Part shown: positions 6,975-7,050 of the stretch, one piece after another | How the letters are laid out: the number at the start of each line of letters is the position of its first letter | Numbering within the stretch: the first letter of the stretch is position 1 | Assembly: GCA_934661765.1 (NCBI GenBank) | Contig: CAKUJT010000117.1 | Coordinates: 1-7,050, forward strand | Origin: an uncultured Senegalimassilia sp. | GTDB taxonomy: Bacteria > Actinomycetota > Coriobacteriia > Coriobacteriales > Eggerthellaceae | DNA: 7,050 nt | Reading direction: 5' to 3' | Program-made: the position numbers and the translations under genes | The notes under the pieces: model-generated | The model's input: the letters and a program-made list of their open reading frames with translations, nothing else | Told to the model about the DNA's origin: nothing | The model's database searches: none

Positions 6975-7048
6975 GGTGCCCCCAACGAGAATCGAACTCG
7001 TGTCTCAGCCTTGAAAGGGCCGCGTCCTGACCTCTAGACTATGGGGAC
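6975..7048 (-). tRNA. tRNA-Glu (anticodon TTC)
   Basis: A complete cloverleaf can be read on the minus strand. The acceptor stem GTCCCCA/TGGGGGC has one T-G pair. The D arm starts GTCTAGAGG. The anticodon stem is CGGCC/GGCTG with loop CTTTCAA (anticodon TTC), and the T arm is ACGAG-TTCGATT-CTCGT. Discriminator A and an encoded CCA (6977-6975) complete it. The sequence closely resembles bacterial tRNA-Glu. Only two bases upstream of its 5' end are in the window, so its promoter is not visible. Confidence 0.95.
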
Positions 7049-7050
7049 GG

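Overview
The window is ordinary bacterial chromosome from a high-GC organism. Gene order and protein style (infC-rpmI-rplT, an orphan NifX-like protein, an MGDG-synthase-like glycosyltransferase, strong AGGAGG-type ribosome binding sites, encoded tRNA CCA) fit an actinobacterium, most likely Coriobacteriia/Eggerthellaceae. That placement is an inference from protein resemblance, not from a search. I see no insertion sequence, phage gene, CRISPR array or integration site.

Left part (1-1836): the 5' end of a minus-strand gene that reads like a PreP/M16C-type metallopeptidase runs off the left edge. Divergent from it, behind a TATAAT box, are two closely spaced plus-strand genes for unrecognised single-pass membrane proteins. 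The first is a small protein anchored by its C-terminal tail. The second has a cytoplasmic N-terminal region with a duplicated SLGLTEAFAP motif, one membrane helix and an extracytoplasmic domain with a weak PASTA-like start.

Middle (1837-3300): the translation operon infC (IF3), rpmI (L35) and rplT (L20). Its promoter lies against a large inverted repeat. About 130 nt of structured leader follow, ending in an intrinsic-terminator-like hairpin with seven T just before infC. An upstream segment can pair with most of that hairpin as an antiterminator. This looks like an attenuator of the kind known for L20 autoregulation. The operon ends in a strong terminator after rplT.

Right part (3300-7050), minus strand, read right to left: tRNA-Glu(TTC) with its terminator, a glycolipid-type glycosyltransferase, a DEAD-box RNA helicase 32 bp downstream, then a small NifX/NifB-family protein with its own terminator. 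The region 3300-3528 between the convergent units has no convincing gene.

The most useful observations are the infC leader attenuator, the inverted repeat over its promoter, the uncertain starts of infC and of the glycosyltransferase, and the uncharacterised membrane protein pair. Nothing here clearly amounts to a new multi-gene system.
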